A DNA stretch of 64,000 nucleotides from CAYRGS01 sp964423875. GTDB taxonomy: Bacteria; UBA8248; JACPRG01; G963555815. The notes below the pieces were generated by a model. The model was not told the DNA's origin. It did no database searches and saw nothing but the letters and a program-made list of their open reading frames with translations. Made by a program: the position numbers and the translations under genes. Positions 28,704 through 37,540 of the stretch are shown here, piece by piece. Where the stretch lies: the NCBI GenBank assembly GCA_964423875.1, contig CAYRGS010000002.1, forward strand, positions 1-64,000. The letters are read 5' to 3'. Position 1 is the stretch's first letter. Each line of letters starts with the position of its first letter.

Positions 28704-28863
28704 CAAGCCCTTTACGCGGAGAGAAGGTGGTAATGGTCGAAGAGTCGCCCCGACTCAGGCGACCCTCTCGCGGATTCCGCACACCGATCCGCTATCCGTC
28801 AGGAGCACAAAATCCTTATCGGCCAGCCCCGCTAATCAACCCGCCTTAAAAAATCGGGTCTCT

Positions 28864-29583
28864 CTATTTTCCTGCCAAGGGGTCAGGGAAAACGGCGATG
28901 ATGGAGCCAAAACGGTGACGGAACGTGACGCCCGACACCACAGGCCGGGGCGGCTTGGGAGCGCCGAGGCGAAGGGTCAAGGGGAAAACCCGCCTTTTGC
29001 TTTGGAGGCCCTTTCGATCCACGACCGTCACGGTCAGCGTCATCCGCAGACCGTCGAACCGCCCCGGATGTCGCAGAACATCCGGTCCGCCTGTGTCGAG
29101 CTCCAGATATCCCGCCAACCTGCCCATCTCGTCCTTTTTGAATCTTTCCTGCCCCTCCTTCGACGCCTTCCTGGGCAAAGCCAGGCCGATTACGCCGCGC
29201 GAGGAGCCCCCGGGGCCTTCCTGATGAAGCTCCCATTCCAGGGTTTTCAGGTCTTCATCCTCATCCTCCAGAACGAGGTAGAGATCCCAGATCTCCCCCG
29301 GCGCCAGGTCCATCGCAGCCTGTGCGAATGAGATCCTCGGAGCCGGATAAGGTCGTTTCATGGAACGACCTATCCACAGTCCCCGGACCGCCCCTTTCCC
29401 GGACGCCTTGCCATCGGGCGCGCCCTGGAGCCGCACGTCATCGAGGGGCAGGTTCTTTGGCTTGAGAAAGTCGGGGAGTTGAGCGAACGCTCTCCCGGCC
29501 GTCAGGAGCACGATGAGAAGGGCCGCAACTAAAATTGTCGGCCTGAGGATCCAGGATCCAGCGAGACGTCGCATCAGTCGCAC
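28864..29583 (-). CDS. Secreted or membrane-anchored protein of unknown function
   Basis: A 239-residue protein not recognised as a family. An N-terminal hydrophobic segment (about residues 12-34, ending AGRAFAQ) looks like a signal peptide. The mature part has a beta-rich character with a run of acidic residues (LEDEDEDLK, about 103-111) and a basic C-terminal half (TVVDRKGLQSKRR). GTG/ATG choice at the start is uncertain: residue 1 at 29583 or the Met three codons later at 29574. It stands alone between the GntR regulator and the divergent glycosyltransferase. A periplasmic location is likely; no function can be stated. Confidence 0.65.
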   Translation of the reverse strand: MRLMRRLAGSWILRPTILVAALLIVLLTAGRAFAQLPDFLKPKNLPLDDVRLQGAPDGKASGKGAVRGLWIGRSMKRPYPAPRISFAQAAMDLAPGEIWDLYLVLEDEDEDLKTLEWELHQEGPGGSSRGVIGLALPRKASKEGQERFKKDEMGRLAGYLELDTGGPDVLRHPGRFDGLRMTLTVTVVDRKGLQSKRRVFPLTLRLGAPKPPRPVVSGVTFRHRFGSIIAVFPDPLAGK

Positions 29584-29813
29584 TCCCTACATCCCCTTTC
29601 GCCCTCTTGGGTTCGGCCGCGGATTCGCCAAGACAACCACAAATTATATCCGTCTTCAATGCCCGCGCCACGAAACCTGAGACCGGATTTTTTACCCCCG
29701 GTGCGCCCCGTCCCATTCGGCCGGACGCTTCCATCTCCGGGCCGCCCCCCCTACCCTCTGAATCCGGATTGCATTACAATCGCTTCTTTCCCGCGGACGA
29801 CGGGCGTGATTCT

Positions 29814-30551
29814 ATGACCTCGAACCGGAGTGCGGAATTGGACGAAGAACCGAAGATCACCATCGTCATCCCGGCCCTGAACGAAGAGGTGAACATAGAG
29901 AAATCGCTCACCATGCTGGAAGAGAAACTTCTCATTCCCCACCGGGTGATTGTGGTCAACGACAACTCGGACGACCGGACGGCGGAGATCGTAGAGAGGA
30001 TTTCCGGAGACCGTCCGAACATCCGCATGGTCAACAGCTCCCGCCCGCGTGGGATCACCAACGCCCTCAAATCCGGTTTCGAAAACGTCTCCACCCCGGT
30101 CACCGTGGTGATGATGGCCGACCTTTGCGACGACCCGGAAACCGTGCCTCGGATGTACGCAAAGCTCGAAGAAGGATACGATCTCGTTTGCGCTTCCCGC
30201 TACATGCCCGAAGGCAGACGCCTGGGCGGCCCCGCGCTTCAGGGATTCTTCTCGCGGCACGTCTGTTCAAGCCTGAAAAAGCTCACTGGCATCCAGACCC
30301 ACGATGTCAGTAACGCCTTCAAGATGTACCGAACGGAGATCCTGCGGACGACGCCCCTGGAGGAGGCGGGGTTCGCCTCATCGCTGGAAATCTGCGTCAA
30401 GGCGTTCCTCAAAGGCTATCGCATCACGGAAGTTCCCACCACCTGGAAAGGCCGGACGGCGGGAACTTCCAGCTTCAAAATGCTGAAGGTCGCCCGAAGC
30501 TACTTTCGGTGGTACCTTTGGGCCATCCTGCTACGGAACCACAGGTTCTGA
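29814..30551 (+). CDS. Glycosyltransferase family 2 (polyprenyl-phosphate mannosyltransferase-like)
   Basis: A 245-residue GT-A fold enzyme resembling dolichol-phosphate mannose synthase. It opens KITIVIPALNEEVNIEKSL, then VVNDNSDDRT, and has a nucleotide-sugar site VVMMADLCDDP where the usual DADLQ/DxD reads ADLCDD. The acceptor-loop region contains SRYMPEGRR, and there is a late TFKGRT-like motif TWKGRTAGTSSF. There is no C-terminal membrane helix, so it is probably peripheral. ATG 29814 begins the conserved part; the frame is open upstream to 29607 but that portion is low-complexity and lacks family features. It is followed after 3 bases by a small membrane protein. Confidence 0.82.
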   Translation: MTSNRSAELDEEPKITIVIPALNEEVNIEKSLTMLEEKLLIPHRVIVVNDNSDDRTAEIVERISGDRPNIRMVNSSRPRGITNALKSGFENVSTPVTVVMMADLCDDPETVPRMYAKLEEGYDLVCASRYMPEGRRLGGPALQGFFSRHVCSSLKKLTGIQTHDVSNAFKMYRTEILRTTPLEEAGFASSLEICVKAFLKGYRITEVPTTWKGRTAGTSSFKMLKVARSYFRWYLWAILLRNHRF

Positions 30552-30554
30552 GCC

Positions 30555-30977
30555 GTGAGACCCGCCGCTGGCCCGAATAAACCGAACCCGCGGCCGCCGT
30601 CCGCCGCTCCCCGCTCCCTGCGGATTCTTGGGATCGCCGTTGCGTTTCTGTTTCTGGTGGTCGCCTATCAGTGGGGGGCGGGCGCGACAGACCGCATGGC
30701 CGGGAAACTGGCGATCGGCTTGGTTCAGGAACGGTTGAACACCAACCTCACCGAAGGTGCCGCCAACACGGACGCCCGCTCTTACGACTGGCTCGCCCGG
30801 AAAGCCGCGCCCGATTTGTATCACGTCAAACAAAACCTCGTCCTGGATCGGATCTGGCGGTTTGACCGGTGGGAGAACTTCTGTTGGCAGGTTCGGCTTT
30901 CCATCGAGGACATCCGCATGGTGGACTGCCGGGCTATCCGTTGGGATAAGAGCCCTCAGCGGTATCAGGGCCGCTAA
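30555..30977 (+). CDS. Small membrane protein of unknown function next to the glycosyltransferase
   Basis: A 140-residue protein starting at a GTG three bases after the glycosyltransferase stop, so it is almost certainly translationally coupled. One membrane helix (about residues 23-41, ILGIAVAFLFLVVAYQW) is followed by a soluble domain with DRIWRFDRWENFCWQVRL. No family is recognised. The 3' end overlaps the convergent TPR gene by 44 bases. It may be a partner subunit of the sugar transferase. Confidence 0.65.
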   Translation: MRPAAGPNKPNPRPPSAAPRSLRILGIAVAFLFLVVAYQWGAGATDRMAGKLAIGLVQERLNTNLTEGAANTDARSYDWLARKAAPDLYHVKQNLVLDRIWRFDRWENFCWQVRLSIEDIRMVDCRAIRWDKSPQRYQGR

Positions 30978-32355
30978 GCCGGAGGCCCGCGCGGAGTAGA
31001 TACACGGCAATCCCGGCGAACATGATGAGGAAGAGCGAAAGCTCTATCGCCCGCTCCCGGACGCCGAGAGCCACCTGTTGCATCAGGTAGTAGAGGGAGT
31101 TTGCCCCTCCCGAGAGGTGTGCGAGCTCCATCTCGATTCTCTTCTGAAACCTTTTCGACAGCTTTGCGACCCCAGGGGGCGGTTTCGTCCGGAACAAGGC
31201 CAGCGCCCGCTCAAACTGCCGGGCCGCCTCCCGCTTGGAGCGGGGGCCTTTCAACCGCTTCAACGCCATCGCCAAATCGAAGTGAAGCAGCGCGTCGCCC
31301 GGCAGCCAAGCGATGGCCTCTTGGAAGGCCGCCACGGCCCTTAAAGGGTCTTCCTTGGCCATGTAGGCTGCGCCCAGCTCCCGGGCCTTGGCACCCCGCC
31401 TTTTCCGGTAAACCGGGCGTTTTTCATCGAATCTGTCAAGCCCCCGTTGAATCCGCTTCCGGAACGACGCCCGCTCTTCGCCCGCCATGGTGACCGCCCG
31501 CTGGGCGAACAAGGCATCGGCCCTGCGGAAGTGCCGCAAGGCGCCCTTGTCGCGGCCTTTCCACCGGGTGTAGGCCTCGGCGAGGCGAAGGTGGAGACGG
31601 GGATCGTTCGGCGCGTAAACCATCGCTTTTTTGTATTGATCGGCGGCCTTGTCGTACCACTTTCCGTTGAAATGATATTCCCCGACCGCGACGTAGGACT
31701 GCACCAGTATGTTGCGCGCCCGATCGTGCGCGGGGACCAGCTCCAACACCCGCGCCAGCAGGCGCGCTCCCCCCGGCTGGTTCTTTCTCATTTTTTCGGA
31801 GCCGATGCTGGTCAGCTCCTTCGCCAACGCGAGACGCGCCTTGGGATCTTGGGGGTTCTTCATCATCAACTTGTCGAGGGACAAACTCTCCGGTGCACCG
31901 TTCAACCCTCTCTTGTCCTGAGGAATTAAAAATCCCACCACGTTCCAAAGCGCGTCCTTGGGATGAGCGGGGTCCAGTCGCCCAATCTCCCGCAGGACGT
32001 TCGACCCAATGGGAAGACGCTTGAGCGCCGCCGCATATGCCTGGCCGGCGCGTGCGTTGAGGTTCAAGGCCTGAAAGTGGCGGCCCAGGACATTGTGGCC
32101 CCGCGGGTCTTTGGGGCATTGACGGATGGCCATGCGGATGAGATTTTCCCGAATGCCGGGCGCGGCGGTTTCGGCTGCTTCCAGATATTTTTCGGCCGCC
32201 TTCGGGCATTCCACTGCTTCTTCCGCCCGGACCTGTCCGGGCGAGAAGGACGCGACGGCCAGCACAATGCCCGCCAGCGGCCCCGCAACACATCCGGGCC
32301 GCCCACGATTCAAGCGGCTGTTTTGACCTGAATCAACCTCGCTGAATGCCATCAT
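30934..32355 (-). CDS. TPR-repeat protein with signal peptide and C-terminal membrane helix
   Basis: A 473-residue protein. An N-terminal export signal (about 22-44) precedes a string of tetratricopeptide-type helical pairs, for example NVLGRHFQALNLNARAGQAYAAAL, YHFNGKWYDKAADQYKKAMVYAPNDPRLHLRLAEAY and AAFQEAIAWLPGDALLHFDLAMAL. A hydrophobic segment close to the end (IELSLFLIMFAGIAVYLL) probably anchors it in the inner membrane. Such proteins scaffold complexes, and no specific role can be given. Its 3' end overlaps the convergent small membrane gene. Confidence 0.8.
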   Translation of the reverse strand: MMAFSEVDSGQNSRLNRGRPGCVAGPLAGIVLAVASFSPGQVRAEEAVECPKAAEKYLEAAETAAPGIRENLIRMAIRQCPKDPRGHNVLGRHFQALNLNARAGQAYAAALKRLPIGSNVLREIGRLDPAHPKDALWNVVGFLIPQDKRGLNGAPESLSLDKLMMKNPQDPKARLALAKELTSIGSEKMRKNQPGGARLLARVLELVPAHDRARNILVQSYVAVGEYHFNGKWYDKAADQYKKAMVYAPNDPRLHLRLAEAYTRWKGRDKGALRHFRRADALFAQRAVTMAGEERASFRKRIQRGLDRFDEKRPVYRKRRGAKARELGAAYMAKEDPLRAVAAFQEAIAWLPGDALLHFDLAMALKRLKGPRSKREAARQFERALALFRTKPPPGVAKLSKRFQKRIEMELAHLSGGANSLYYLMQQVALGVRERAIELSLFLIMFAGIAVYLLRAGLRLSGPDTAEGSYPNG

Positions 32356-32466
32356 CCGAATAGCCCTGAATTCCCCGCCGTCTCCCGGGATGTCCCGGCC
32401 GGAAAGCCGGGCTGCCCGGATGACGCCGGAACCGCTGAGTCCGAATCAGATCCCCCCCCTCCCCCA

Positions 32467-33735
32467 TCAGAGGTGAAGGACAGGAGTAAGCAATTCGCTC
32501 AAATCCTCCTCGGCGACGAACGCGGCGGTCAGCTCCTCTTCGCGGAACACCTGCTTCGCCACCCGGCGGACGTCCTCCCGGGTCACCTGCTCCAAGGCCT
32601 CCAATTCCTCCCGGAGCGTCCGGACCTCCCCGTCCAGCAGGAGACTCTCGCCGTTTCGCTCGGCGAAGTCGTCGGATTCTTCCCGTACGAGCAGAAGACC
32701 CCGCAGGTGATTCCCGGCGGCCTCGAGCTCCTCATCGTCCACCAGGTCTTCCCGCATCCGGGTGGCCTCCGCCAGAATGACGCGCGTCGCCTCGAGGGCC
32801 TTGTCCAGCGCGACGCCGGCCTTCAGCTCCAGATAGCCTGTATCCGTGAAACGGTGCGCCCGCGAGTGCACGCTGTACGCCAACCCGCGCTTCTCGCGCA
32901 CCTCGTCGAACAGCCGGCTAGACATCTTCCCGCCTAGGATGTCGTTGAGCAGACGGAGCGCCGGGAGATCGGGATCCTGCCGCCCCGGAGCCCGAAACCC
33001 GATGGCTAGGTTAACCTGGTCGGTCTGCCGGACGACGCCGCAGATTCGCCGAGCGCTCTTTTCCGGCAGGTCCGGCCGGCCGGCCGTGGCATCCGCCGCC
33101 GGTCGCGAACCGAAAAACTTCTCGGCCAGGTCCTTCATCGTCCGATGATCCAGACGGCCCGCGGCGGAGATGACCGTATTCGCGGGCCGGTACCAATCGG
33201 CCATGAGCGCCCGCATATGTTCGGTCCGAATACCGTCAATGGTCTCCCGGTTTCCGATGACGCCGACCTGGAGATTGAACATGGTGGTCTCCAACCGGTC
33301 ACTCACGACATACCTCGGCATGTCCTCATACATCTTGAGCTCTTCCTGAATGACTTGGCGCTCCTTTTCCCACTCCGTCGGGTCGATCAGGCTGTTACCG
33401 AGGGCATCAGCGTAGACCGGCAGAACCTTCTCCAAGACCTCCGCCGGTGCGACAAAGAAATAGCACGTCCGCTCGGGTCCGGTGTTGGCGTTGATCGTCG
33501 CCCCCACGCCTTCCATTTCCTGGGCGATCTGGAGATAGGTGCGCGTCGGCGTGCCCTTGAACATCATGTGCTCGAGGGCGTGCGAAACCCCGACGACCTC
33601 ATCGGCTTCGTGCCGGCCGCCGCACCCGAAATAGACGTGGAACGCCACGGCTTCGGTGTTCGAGCGTTCCTGCGTGACGATGCGGATTTCGTTGCTGAGT
33701 GTGTCTGTTTGAAGGTCCATTTGGGTGTCGCTCAT
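32467..33735 (-). CDS. M16-family (pitrilysin-type) zinc peptidase
   Basis: A 422-residue protein with the inverted zinc motif HALEH (His52, Glu55, His56) of M16 proteases, which is also seen in the processing-peptidase beta subunit. The downstream helix ending EWEKERQVIQEE provides the third ligand Glu. A second, non-catalytic M16 half follows (about 210-420), with the family's REKRGLAYSVHS motif. Length and order match bacterial processing-peptidase-like enzymes such as PqqL/YmxG relatives. ATG 33735 is used; a GTG seven codons upstream (33756) is possible. The next gene on the same strand is the TPR protein 111 bases downstream. Confidence 0.88.
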   Translation of the reverse strand: MSDTQMDLQTDTLSNEIRIVTQERSNTEAVAFHVYFGCGGRHEADEVVGVSHALEHMMFKGTPTRTYLQIAQEMEGVGATINANTGPERTCYFFVAPAEVLEKVLPVYADALGNSLIDPTEWEKERQVIQEELKMYEDMPRYVVSDRLETTMFNLQVGVIGNRETIDGIRTEHMRALMADWYRPANTVISAAGRLDHRTMKDLAEKFFGSRPAADATAGRPDLPEKSARRICGVVRQTDQVNLAIGFRAPGRQDPDLPALRLLNDILGGKMSSRLFDEVREKRGLAYSVHSRAHRFTDTGYLELKAGVALDKALEATRVILAEATRMREDLVDDEELEAAGNHLRGLLLVREESDDFAERNGESLLLDGEVRTLREELEALEQVTREDVRRVAKQVFREEELTAAFVAEEDLSELLTPVLHL

Positions 33736-34096
33736 TCCGTTCGGGTCCCGGCGCACAGCCGCTGAGAAATCCTCCGAGACGGCTCCTCCGCCCGACGGCG
33801 CATTATAGGCAACCGGCGAATTCCAAACAACTGGCGGTCCGCGGCTCCGGGATATTCATTGACTTGTATCTGGCAATCTTCTACGTTGATACGTGGTTTT
33901 TTCCCCGGGACGCAGCAGCGGAGGGAAGAGAGGCCCTGAAGGCGATCGGGGCGCGAAAGCGGGCGGAGGAAGCAAGCCGTTACAGGCAAAAGTCAGACCC
34001 CTCGGGAATGCAGAAACGATCGGGACCCGTCACCTTGGGGATGACACAAATTCGGCGTCGAAACGGCTCACCCGTGGGAGGAGGAAACAAAGAACG
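33736..34096. other. Gene-free stretch upstream of the ABM gene
   Basis: No coding support. It contains GGGGATGACA (34037-34046), the left arm of an inverted repeat flanking the next gene, and a GGAGGAGG-type ribosome-binding site just before 34097. Confidence 0.45.
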
Positions 34097-34453
34097 ATGA
34101 TTACGGTTGGCCTTTATTACGACGTAAAGCCCGGCAAAGAGGCGATCTTCGAAGAGAAATTCGAAGAAGTGCTGGGAGTGCTTGGGGCTCAATCGGGCCA
34201 CAAAGTCAGTTACCTCTACCATCAGGTCAGGCGCCCCAATTCTTACGCCATTCTCTCCGAGTGGGAAAACCGGGAGGATTTCGTAGGCTTCATCAAGAGC
34301 GACCTGTTCAAACAAGTTACCGATTGGGGGCTTGATGAGGTTTTGGAAAATCGTCCGACCCACAAAGTGTACGGCCACGAGGGCGACATGAAGTGAATTC
34401 GGCGAAGACCGAGGTCGGTGCCTCGAAGTTGAGAAGCTTTGAATGTCATCCCC
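34037..34453. repeat. Perfect 10-bp inverted repeat bracketing the ABM gene
   Basis: GGGGATGACA (34037-34046) and TGTCATCCCC (34444-34453) enclose the 300-base gene. The arms resemble the GGGAATGACA/TGTCATTCCG ends of the intergenic repeats at 1.4, 21.7 and 41.8 kb. Confidence 0.4.
34097..34396 (+). CDS. Antibiotic biosynthesis monooxygenase (ABM)-fold protein
   Basis: A 99-residue single-domain protein of the dimeric alpha-beta ABM/ferredoxin-like fold: ITVGLYYDVKPGKEAIFEEKF at the start, the central YLYHQVRRPNSYAILSEWENREDF strand-helix, and a C-terminal strand RPTHKVYGHE. Family members are small haem- or quinone-handling monooxygenases or stress proteins. GGGAGGAGG (34076-34084) lies 12 bases upstream of ATG 34097. 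It is bordered by an inverted repeat (34037 and 34444), so it may travel as a unit. The SDR and dihydroxyphthalate-type genes downstream suggest aromatic metabolism. Confidence 0.8.
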   Translation: MITVGLYYDVKPGKEAIFEEKFEEVLGVLGAQSGHKVSYLYHQVRRPNSYAILSEWENREDFVGFIKSDLFKQVTDWGLDEVLENRPTHKVYGHEGDMK

Positions 34454-34796
34454 GTGCCGGAAGGTTTCCCCCGAGTCTGGAAAGGGTTGTCCCATGGGCG
34501 TCTTCGCCCGCTGCCCCCTGCCCTTGGGCGCGGGAAAACTCAGGTTCACCACCTTGGTGAGCCGTTTTCCGGGTTTCTCCGCGTGAAAATCGTCCCGCCC
34601 AAGTCGCACATGACTCCGTGAACGAGTAAAAGGCTTTTCAGCTACACGGCAAACCGGTAGAATCACGGCATCCGGAAGACAACGCCGCCTCTCGTGCTTG
34701 AGCGCCCGCGGCCGGGAGCGCGTTTAGGCGTCATGCGAAAGTCGAGTGGACGGAGCCCTTTTACTTTTAGTCAACCTGAAACCAAAGGAGTTCACC
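34397..34796. other. Gene-free stretch
   Basis: No coding region is supported between the ABM gene and the SDR. It carries the right arm of the inverted repeat above and a small TCACCA/TGGTGA hairpin near 34550. AAAGGAG at 34784-34790 is the ribosome-binding site of the next gene. Confidence 0.4.
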
Positions 34797-35594
34797 ATGG
34801 ATCTCGGGCTTCAAGGAAAGGTCGCCATCATAAACGGTGGCAGCAAGGGCATCGGGAAAAGCTCGGCTGTGTTTCTGGCGGAGGAGGGCGCTGAAGTCGG
34901 TATCTGCGCCCGCAACCAAGAGGGCATGGATGCAGCCGCAAAAGAGGTTCGTGACAAGACCGGAAAGGAGATCTTCACCATTCCGGCCGACACCACCAAG
35001 GAGACTGATGCACAAAACTTTGCCCAGAAGTGCATTGAGCACTTCGGACACGTGGATATTCTGATCAATTGTGCGGGTGGCTCACCTGGCGGAACGATCG
35101 ATCAGATCACCGAGGCCGACTGGATGTCAAGCCTCAATCTAAAGTTCATGGGCTACGTGCGCTGTACGACAGCGATTGTCTCCCATATGCGAGAGCGCAA
35201 GTACGGGCGAATCGTCAACGTCATCGGCAACGACGGCATAAAACCAATTCACTTTGAGCTCACACCCGGAGCGGCCAACGCGGCCGGAATCAACTTCACG
35301 CTAGCGATGTCTGAGTCTCTGGCATTGGACAACGTCCTCATTAATGCCGTGAATCCTGGCCCAGTGGATACTGACCGTTGGTGGGGTCTAGTGGATACCA
35401 TTGCCAAAGGGAGAGGCTGCACACGGGAGGAGGCGTCACAACTCGCTCTTAGGAGCCTTCCGCTGGGCCGTTATTGCACGGCCGACGAGGTAGCCAGTAT
35501 CGTTGTATTTCTTGCTTCGGAGCGAGCCAGCTACATCACTGGGGCCTCTATCTCAGTCGACGGTGCCCAACGAAAGGCCTTGATGGACATCTAG
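34797..35594 (+). CDS. SDR-family protein lacking the catalytic Tyr-x-x-x-Lys
   Basis: A 265-residue Rossmann protein with SDR layout: cofactor loop NGGSKGIGK (13-21), INCAGG strand, and the C-terminal PGPVDTDRW and YITGASISVDG. At the active site, where classical members have Ser and Tyr-x-x-x-Lys, the sequence reads VIGNDG and TPGAANAAG, so neither Tyr nor Lys is present. A divergent SDR subfamily with Gly-Ala-Asn-Ala-Ala in this position is known to exist and its chemistry is unclear. It starts at ATG 34797 with AAAGGAG. The next gene on the same strand (99 bases on) is the dihydroxyphthalate-decarboxylase-like protein. Confidence 0.82.
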   Translation: MDLGLQGKVAIINGGSKGIGKSSAVFLAEEGAEVGICARNQEGMDAAAKEVRDKTGKEIFTIPADTTKETDAQNFAQKCIEHFGHVDILINCAGGSPGGTIDQITEADWMSSLNLKFMGYVRCTTAIVSHMRERKYGRIVNVIGNDGIKPIHFELTPGAANAAGINFTLAMSESLALDNVLINAVNPGPVDTDRWWGLVDTIAKGRGCTREEASQLALRSLPLGRYCTADEVASIVVFLASERASYITGASISVDGAQRKALMDI

Positions 35595-35693
35595 CCTGCG
35601 TGCGATCATTGGGATCACTGCGGAGAATCGTTGTCTATAAAGCCGGATGCGGGCCTCAAATCGTCCCCATCCCAATGCGAAAGGGAGAAAACG

Positions 35694-36689
35694 GTGTCTA
35701 ACGTTCAACTTGGCTTTGCGTGCGCCGATTACGACCGGACCCGATACATCGAGGACGGAACCGTCAAGCCCACCGGGATCGACCTCAACTACATCCGCTT
35801 ACCGGTTGAAGATATTTTCTGGCGCCAGAGCAAGTTCCAGGAATTCGACGTGTCGGAGATGAGCTTCTCCGCCTACCTAATCTTTCGTTCCCGGCCCAAC
35901 CCGCCGTTCAAGGCCATCCCGATCTTTCCCTCCAAGTTCTTTCGGCACTCATGCGTCTTCATCAACAAAAACGCCGGTATCGAGAAACCCGAGGACTTGG
36001 CCGGGCGGCGCATCGGTGTGCCCGAATACGCGATGACAGCCATCGTCTGGCTCCGGGGGACCTTCCACAACGAGTACGGTGTGGATCAGACTGGCGTCAC
36101 CTGGGTGACGGGGGGCCTGGAGGAATGGGGCCGGAAGGAGCGCGTCGACCTGAACCTTCCCGACTCCATCACCGTCGAGAGCGCACCAGCGCCCAAAACC
36201 CTCAACGAAATGCTGGACACGGGCGAGATCGACGCGCTGTTCACCGCGCGGGCACCCTCCTCATTCAACCGTCCCGGGTCCAACATTATCCGCCTCTTCC
36301 CCAATTTTAAAGAAGTCGAAATAGACTACTACAAACGGACCGGAATCTACCCCATTATGCACCTCGTGGTCATCAAGGAGTCCATCCTCGCAGAGCATCC
36401 CTGGGTCGCCCAGAACCTCTATGAAGCCCTGTGCGAGTCCAAGGACGTTGCCATCAAGACCTTAGAAGAGACCGGAGCGTTGGCGGCTACCCTGCCCTGG
36501 CTCATCGACGAGATCGAAGTCAGCAAGCAGGTGCTCGGCGAAGACTATTGGTCCTACGGTGTCGAAGCCAACCGGACAACCATCGAAGCCCTGACGCAGT
36601 ACTCTTTCGAACAGGGGTTATCTGAGCGGAAGCTTTCGGTCGAGGAGCTGTTCGTGGAAGCGACACTGGAGGATGTGGTACATCTCTGA
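35694..36689 (+). CDS. 4,5-dihydroxyphthalate decarboxylase-like / periplasmic-binding-fold protein
   Basis: A 331-residue protein of the group that includes 4,5-dihydroxyphthalate decarboxylase (Pht5) and resembles NitT/TauT-type binding proteins, but without a signal peptide. Typical parts are LGFACADYDRT at the start, PVEDIFWR, EFDVSEMSFSAYL (about residues 51-63), and the GRRIGVPEYAMTA hinge. It starts at GTG 35694 with AAGGGAG (35680-35686). Cytoplasmic location favours an enzyme that decarboxylates a dihydroxylated aromatic acid; an uptake function is the alternative. It is downstream of the divergent-type SDR and probably in the same unit. Confidence 0.8.
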   Translation: MSNVQLGFACADYDRTRYIEDGTVKPTGIDLNYIRLPVEDIFWRQSKFQEFDVSEMSFSAYLIFRSRPNPPFKAIPIFPSKFFRHSCVFINKNAGIEKPEDLAGRRIGVPEYAMTAIVWLRGTFHNEYGVDQTGVTWVTGGLEEWGRKERVDLNLPDSITVESAPAPKTLNEMLDTGEIDALFTARAPSSFNRPGSNIIRLFPNFKEVEIDYYKRTGIYPIMHLVVIKESILAEHPWVAQNLYEALCESKDVAIKTLEETGALAATLPWLIDEIEVSKQVLGEDYWSYGVEANRTTIEALTQYSFEQGLSERKLSVEELFVEATLEDVVHL

Positions 36690-36803
36690 GCAGAAGAACT
36701 CAGCGAACAGGAAGCGGACACGGTAGCGCGGATGCTTCAGTCCTGGCAAGAGATTACAGATCACGAACCAGCGGCGGCTTTAGCTTTCACGCTACACACC
36801 TGA
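36690..36803 (+). other. In-frame open extension after the stop of the preceding gene
   Basis: The 37 codons directly after the TGA at 36687-36689 stay open in the same frame and read like coding sequence (AEELSEQEADTVARMLQSW and then EPAAALAFTLHT, ending TGA at 36801). There is no start codon with a ribosome-binding site. It is probably a remnant of a former C-terminal region or another gene. Confidence 0.3.
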
Positions 36804-36824
36804 TCTATTAAACATTATGACGCA

Positions 36825-37540
36825 ATGGTTTCGAATTGGCGAATGACCATATCTGAAAATAAAGTTCTGGTAGAAGCACTCGAATCCTTGGTCGAACGCA
36901 ACTTGTTCTATCCATCATCGGGGGGTGATCTGCCCACTCCTTAAGGACGTTTTCACAGTGGATCGACGACTTTTGGTTTGTTGATCCCACCTATCCTATC
37001 CGCGCCCGTAACTCCGTACCCGCAAAAACGCGTCCGGTTTTCAACTGCAAATCCGGACCCCCATCGGGTGTTTTTCCCTCTCGCCTCGATGGAAAGAACG
37101 TCACCACAAAGTCGGTGGCGAAATTCCTCTACCATGGGGGCTACAACCTCCTGGAACACGAGACTGAGTACATATGTGGACTGCCTCTCCCCAGGGCGGT
37201 GACTCGGAAACTTTATAATAGGGGGCACGGCCCCTTTATAAAGGAAGCAAAGTTTGAGATTTGCGTTTGCCATGAGACATACGAAAATGCGGACATGATC
37301 AGGAACATTCGAATTCATCGATGCCGTGGCCTAGGCGACGAGACCTTCCTGTATTTTTTCAAGAACAAGGGACGCCCGCTGTCCATTTTCTACTACCGAG
37401 GAGACAGCCATGGAGAAGGCGGAAGCGATTTCTATTGGCTTAACGGCTCAAAACTAAAGACTGTACTCGAAGTATTGGAAAACGGAGGTTTGATAATTAC
37501 GGACGGTTCCAACTGCGATGATTCGGGACAAAACAACTAG
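36825..37540 (+). pseudogene. Frameshifted orphan gene in an A+T-richer patch
   Basis: Two frames join into one protein of about 239 residues that I do not recognise. The first, from ATG 36825, gives ENKVLVEALESLVERNLFYP then SSGGDLPTP and hits TAA at 36942. The second frame, open from 36929, continues LRTFSQWIDDFWFVDPTYP, later NVTTKSVAKFLYHGGYNLLE, and ends GGLIITDGSNCDDSG at 37540. A single missing base between 36929 and 36941 explains the break. The second frame alone has no start before a GTG at 37115 without a ribosome-binding site. Base composition and codon use are more A+T-rich than the neighbours, which suggests acquisition from elsewhere. It lies between a decarboxylase-like gene and a convergent nitrilase. 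Confidence 0.6.

Noticed and set aside
33735..33756. Shared N-terminal MSDTQ of the M16 peptidase and the ATZ/TRZ hydrolase as a common signal
   Set aside because: The similarity stops after about eight residues and the proteins are unrelated; probably coincidence.
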